The notes beneath the pieces are model-generated. The model searched no databases. It saw nothing but the letters and a program-made list of their open reading frames with translations, and was not told the DNA's origin. A stretch of 64,000 nt of DNA, taken from assembly GCA_963718995.1 (NCBI GenBank), contig CAVRAP010000015.1, positions 62,001 through 126,000 on the forward strand, given 5' to 3'. Shown here one piece after another: positions 62,473 to 64,000 of this stretch. This stretch comes from UBA4744 sp963718995. Its GTDB lineage: Bacteria; Actinomycetota; Acidimicrobiia; Spongiisociales; UBA4744. Position numbers and translations under genes: made by a program. The first letter of the stretch is position 1. Every line of letters begins with the position of its first letter.

Positions 62473-63438
62473 CTAGTCCGCGGCCCACCCGATCGTCACA
62501 ATGAGCGCGAAGTGGTCGGACCCGAGGCTCTCCCCCAGCCGCCGATCAATCGTCGTCAACTCGGGACTATGGATGAGGTGATCGATAGGGATACCGAACA
62601 AGGGGAAGCCGGCCGGCCAGGACGGCTGGACGCCGAATCCCCGTTGCGAATTGATCAGATCCGCCGGGCCGTCGACAAGTGCAAACCCGCGCGACCAGGT
62701 CGATGCGTTGAAGTCCCCGGTCACCACCACGGGTACCTCCTGCTGCTTTGCCCATTCACCGATGATCCGCAGTTGCTCGTCGCGAGCTGCGGTCCGGCTG
62801 GGGCTCACCGGAGAAAGTGGATGGGTACCGAGCACCTTGACCGCGTTCCCGTTGAGCTCGGTGACGACCTCGATCGACCATTGGCCGAAATCGCCGAGGG
62901 GAATCACGGTGGCCACCGCCTCGTCCCGTATCAAGGCCAACGTGCCGAATACCGAACCCGGTTCCCGGGCGCTGACCATCCGGTAGGACAAGCCTGACCT
63001 GCTGAGGGCGTCCTCCCAATCAGTTGACGATTCGTGCAGGAAGATGATGTCGGCCCCGCTGGTACCCAGGTACTCGAGTACGGCCTCCCGTTCCGGGTTG
63101 GAGGCCGTCACGTTGAAGCTGATGATCTCGAGAGTCGCAGTACCGTCCGCGGCTGAAGGTTGGGCCACGTACAAGGGTGCAACCAGGGTCAGGTTGACCA
63201 GGAGCGCGGTCGTAGCAACCAACGCGGTCCGTCGCCACCCAACCCCGGCCAGCACCGCAATAACCGGCACCAGCAAGGCTGCGTATTGGACCCGGAAGTG
63301 CGAGGCCAGATCAAAACCCCACCAGATGCCCCCCAGGAAGCCCGCCACGGTGAGGCAGAAAAGGGCAGAGCCGACCAGGCCAAAGAATCCTCCAATGAGG
63401 TTCGCCCCCGTTGAGTTTGCTGGTTCCTTCTGTGCCAT
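62473..63438 (-). CDS. Endonuclease/exonuclease/phosphatase family protein, membrane-anchored
   Basis: The 321 residues have two or three N-terminal membrane helices (LIGGFFGLVGSALFCLTVAG, ..., LVATTALLVNLTLVAPLYV) and an extracytoplasmic EEP domain: ISFNVTASNPER, IIFLHESSTDW (catalytic acidic residue), GTHPLSPVSPSR, VVTGDFNAS and GSDHFALIVTI. Members cut phosphodiesters in nucleic acids or lipids. ATG 63438 is used rather than the longer frame. Confidence 0.88.
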   Translation of the reverse strand: MAQKEPANSTGANLIGGFFGLVGSALFCLTVAGFLGGIWWGFDLASHFRVQYAALLVPVIAVLAGVGWRRTALVATTALLVNLTLVAPLYVAQPSAADGTATLEIISFNVTASNPEREAVLEYLGTSGADIIFLHESSTDWEDALSRSGLSYRMVSAREPGSVFGTLALIRDEAVATVIPLGDFGQWSIEVVTELNGNAVKVLGTHPLSPVSPSRTAARDEQLRIIGEWAKQQEVPVVVTGDFNASTWSRGFALVDGPADLINSQRGFGVQPSWPAGFPLFGIPIDHLIHSPELTTIDRRLGESLGSDHFALIVTIGWAAD

Positions 63439-63544
63439 AACGTCGCGTGGATGGTAGATGCCATCCATCCGATCCGACCGCAGGAACTATGGATAGAAAG
63501 AGCCATCCACTACCTTTAGGGTTTCTGATCTGGAAAGGATTTCT

Positions 63545-64000
63545 ATGCCGACGCCGCACATCGACGCCTCCCCCGGTGATTTTGCCGAGGCAGTGTTACT
63601 TCCGGGGGATCCGCTGCGCGCACAGCACATCGCGGACACATACCTCGAGGGTGCTCGCCAGGTGACCGGCGTACGCAACATGCTCGGATTCACCGGCACC
63701 TACAAGACCCTGCCTGTCTCGGTGATGGGCACCGGAATGGGAATCCCGTCGGCATCGATCTACGCCACCGAACTGGTCAATGAATACGGGGTACAGCGTC
63801 TGGTTCGCGTTGGTTCTTGCGGTGGAGTGAGCTCAGAAGTCGGAATTCGCGACATCATCCTCGCGATTGGTGCGTCAACAGACTCCGGGGTCAACCGGGC
63901 CCGTTACGGAGGCTTTGACTTCTCCGCCACCGCCGACTTCGGTCTGTTGCTTGCCACGCATGAGGCAGCCGCGGCCGCCAACGTTGAGGCCCGCGTTGGC
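63545..64000 (+). CDS. deoD: Purine nucleoside phosphorylase, DeoD type (5' part)
   Basis: The frame runs open from ATG 63545 to the right edge (152 codons, no stop) and so is truncated by the window. Features of the bacterial trimeric/hexameric DeoD enzymes are clear: DFAEAVLLPGDPLRAQHIADTYL, the phosphate-binding region, VMGTGMGIPSASIYATELVNEYGV and LVRVGSCGGV. It cleaves purine (deoxy)nucleosides with phosphate. AAAGGA lies 6 bases before the ATG. Confidence 0.95.
   Translation, partial: MPTPHIDASPGDFAEAVLLPGDPLRAQHIADTYLEGARQVTGVRNMLGFTGTYKTLPVSVMGTGMGIPSASIYATELVNEYGVQRLVRVGSCGGVSSEVGIRDIILAIGASTDSGVNRARYGGFDFSATADFGLLLATHEAAAAANVEARVG

Overview
The window looks like a chromosomal segment of a high-GC actinobacterium. 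Supporting signs are the gene order rpsF-ssb-rpsR-rplI-dnaB, an actinobacterial-type inositol-phosphate synthase, frequent GTG/TTG starts, many Thr/Ser-rich lipoproteins, and a perfect CGAAC-N4-GTTCG LexA box. A deep lineage such as Acidimicrobiia is my best guess, but that is inference. I see no rRNA, tRNA, CRISPR array, insertion sequence or prophage. This is mostly ordinary core genome with small accessory lipoprotein loci.

Layout. 1-5.9 kb: a partial ORF, a GNAT enzyme, a leaderless membrane-protein/HTH pair under a twin-palindrome promoter, SurE, a SIMPL lipoprotein and a set of related small lipoproteins. 5.9-10.9 kb: a GDP-mannose-hydrolase-like Nudix protein, dCMP deaminase and the RNA helicase HrpA. 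10.9-24.7 kb: mostly stand-alone enzymes (aldo/keto reductase, two metallo-beta-lactamase-fold proteins, quinone reductase, SDR-DUF2867 fusion, FAD oxidoreductase, AlkD-like repair protein, aldehyde dehydrogenase, SOS-regulated DinB, NERD protein, EamA exporter). 25-28.5 kb: a cyclic-2,3-diphosphoglycerate-synthase-like GTPase divergent from a patatin. 28.6-31.6 kb: the S6-SSB-S18-L9-DnaB operon. 31.8-38.8 kb: PanB overlapping a DUF192 lipoprotein with a non-canonical start, then a cupin, a histidine kinase, an FMN-binding protein, a 2'-5' ligase-like protein and a DUF3352 protein. 39-44.5 kb: inositol-phosphate synthase, AzlCD and a two-component system. 44.5-49 kb: a sugar-metabolism neighbourhood (two Gfo/Idh/MocA oxidoreductases, a GlcG-like protein, an MFS carrier, an aldose epimerase). 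49-51 kb: a pyrE/PH-like/nfo operon. 51-64 kb: an ECF sigma factor with a two-domain membrane partner, a 51-residue Cys-rich protein, a cis-prenyltransferase, hemolysin III, a PatB-like aminotransferase, a thioredoxin-NHL lipoprotein, an M24 peptidase, a DUF4173 protein, a nuclease/phosphatase-family protein and the 5' part of deoD.

Two window-wide patterns matter for using this annotation. First, five genes (a lipoprotein at 4.6 kb, hrpA, a lipoprotein at 13 kb, the PH-like gene and pyrE) are broken only by single-base insertions. There are seven sites, and each can be explained as one extra base in a run of 2-3 identical bases. Removing that base restores a full-length, family-typical protein each time, so sequencing overcalls are more likely than seven pseudogene lesions. 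Second, at least 17 genes have a TANNNT element ending 6-7 bases before the start codon and no ribosome-binding site, the signature of leaderless transcription. These starts were preferred over longer ORFs.
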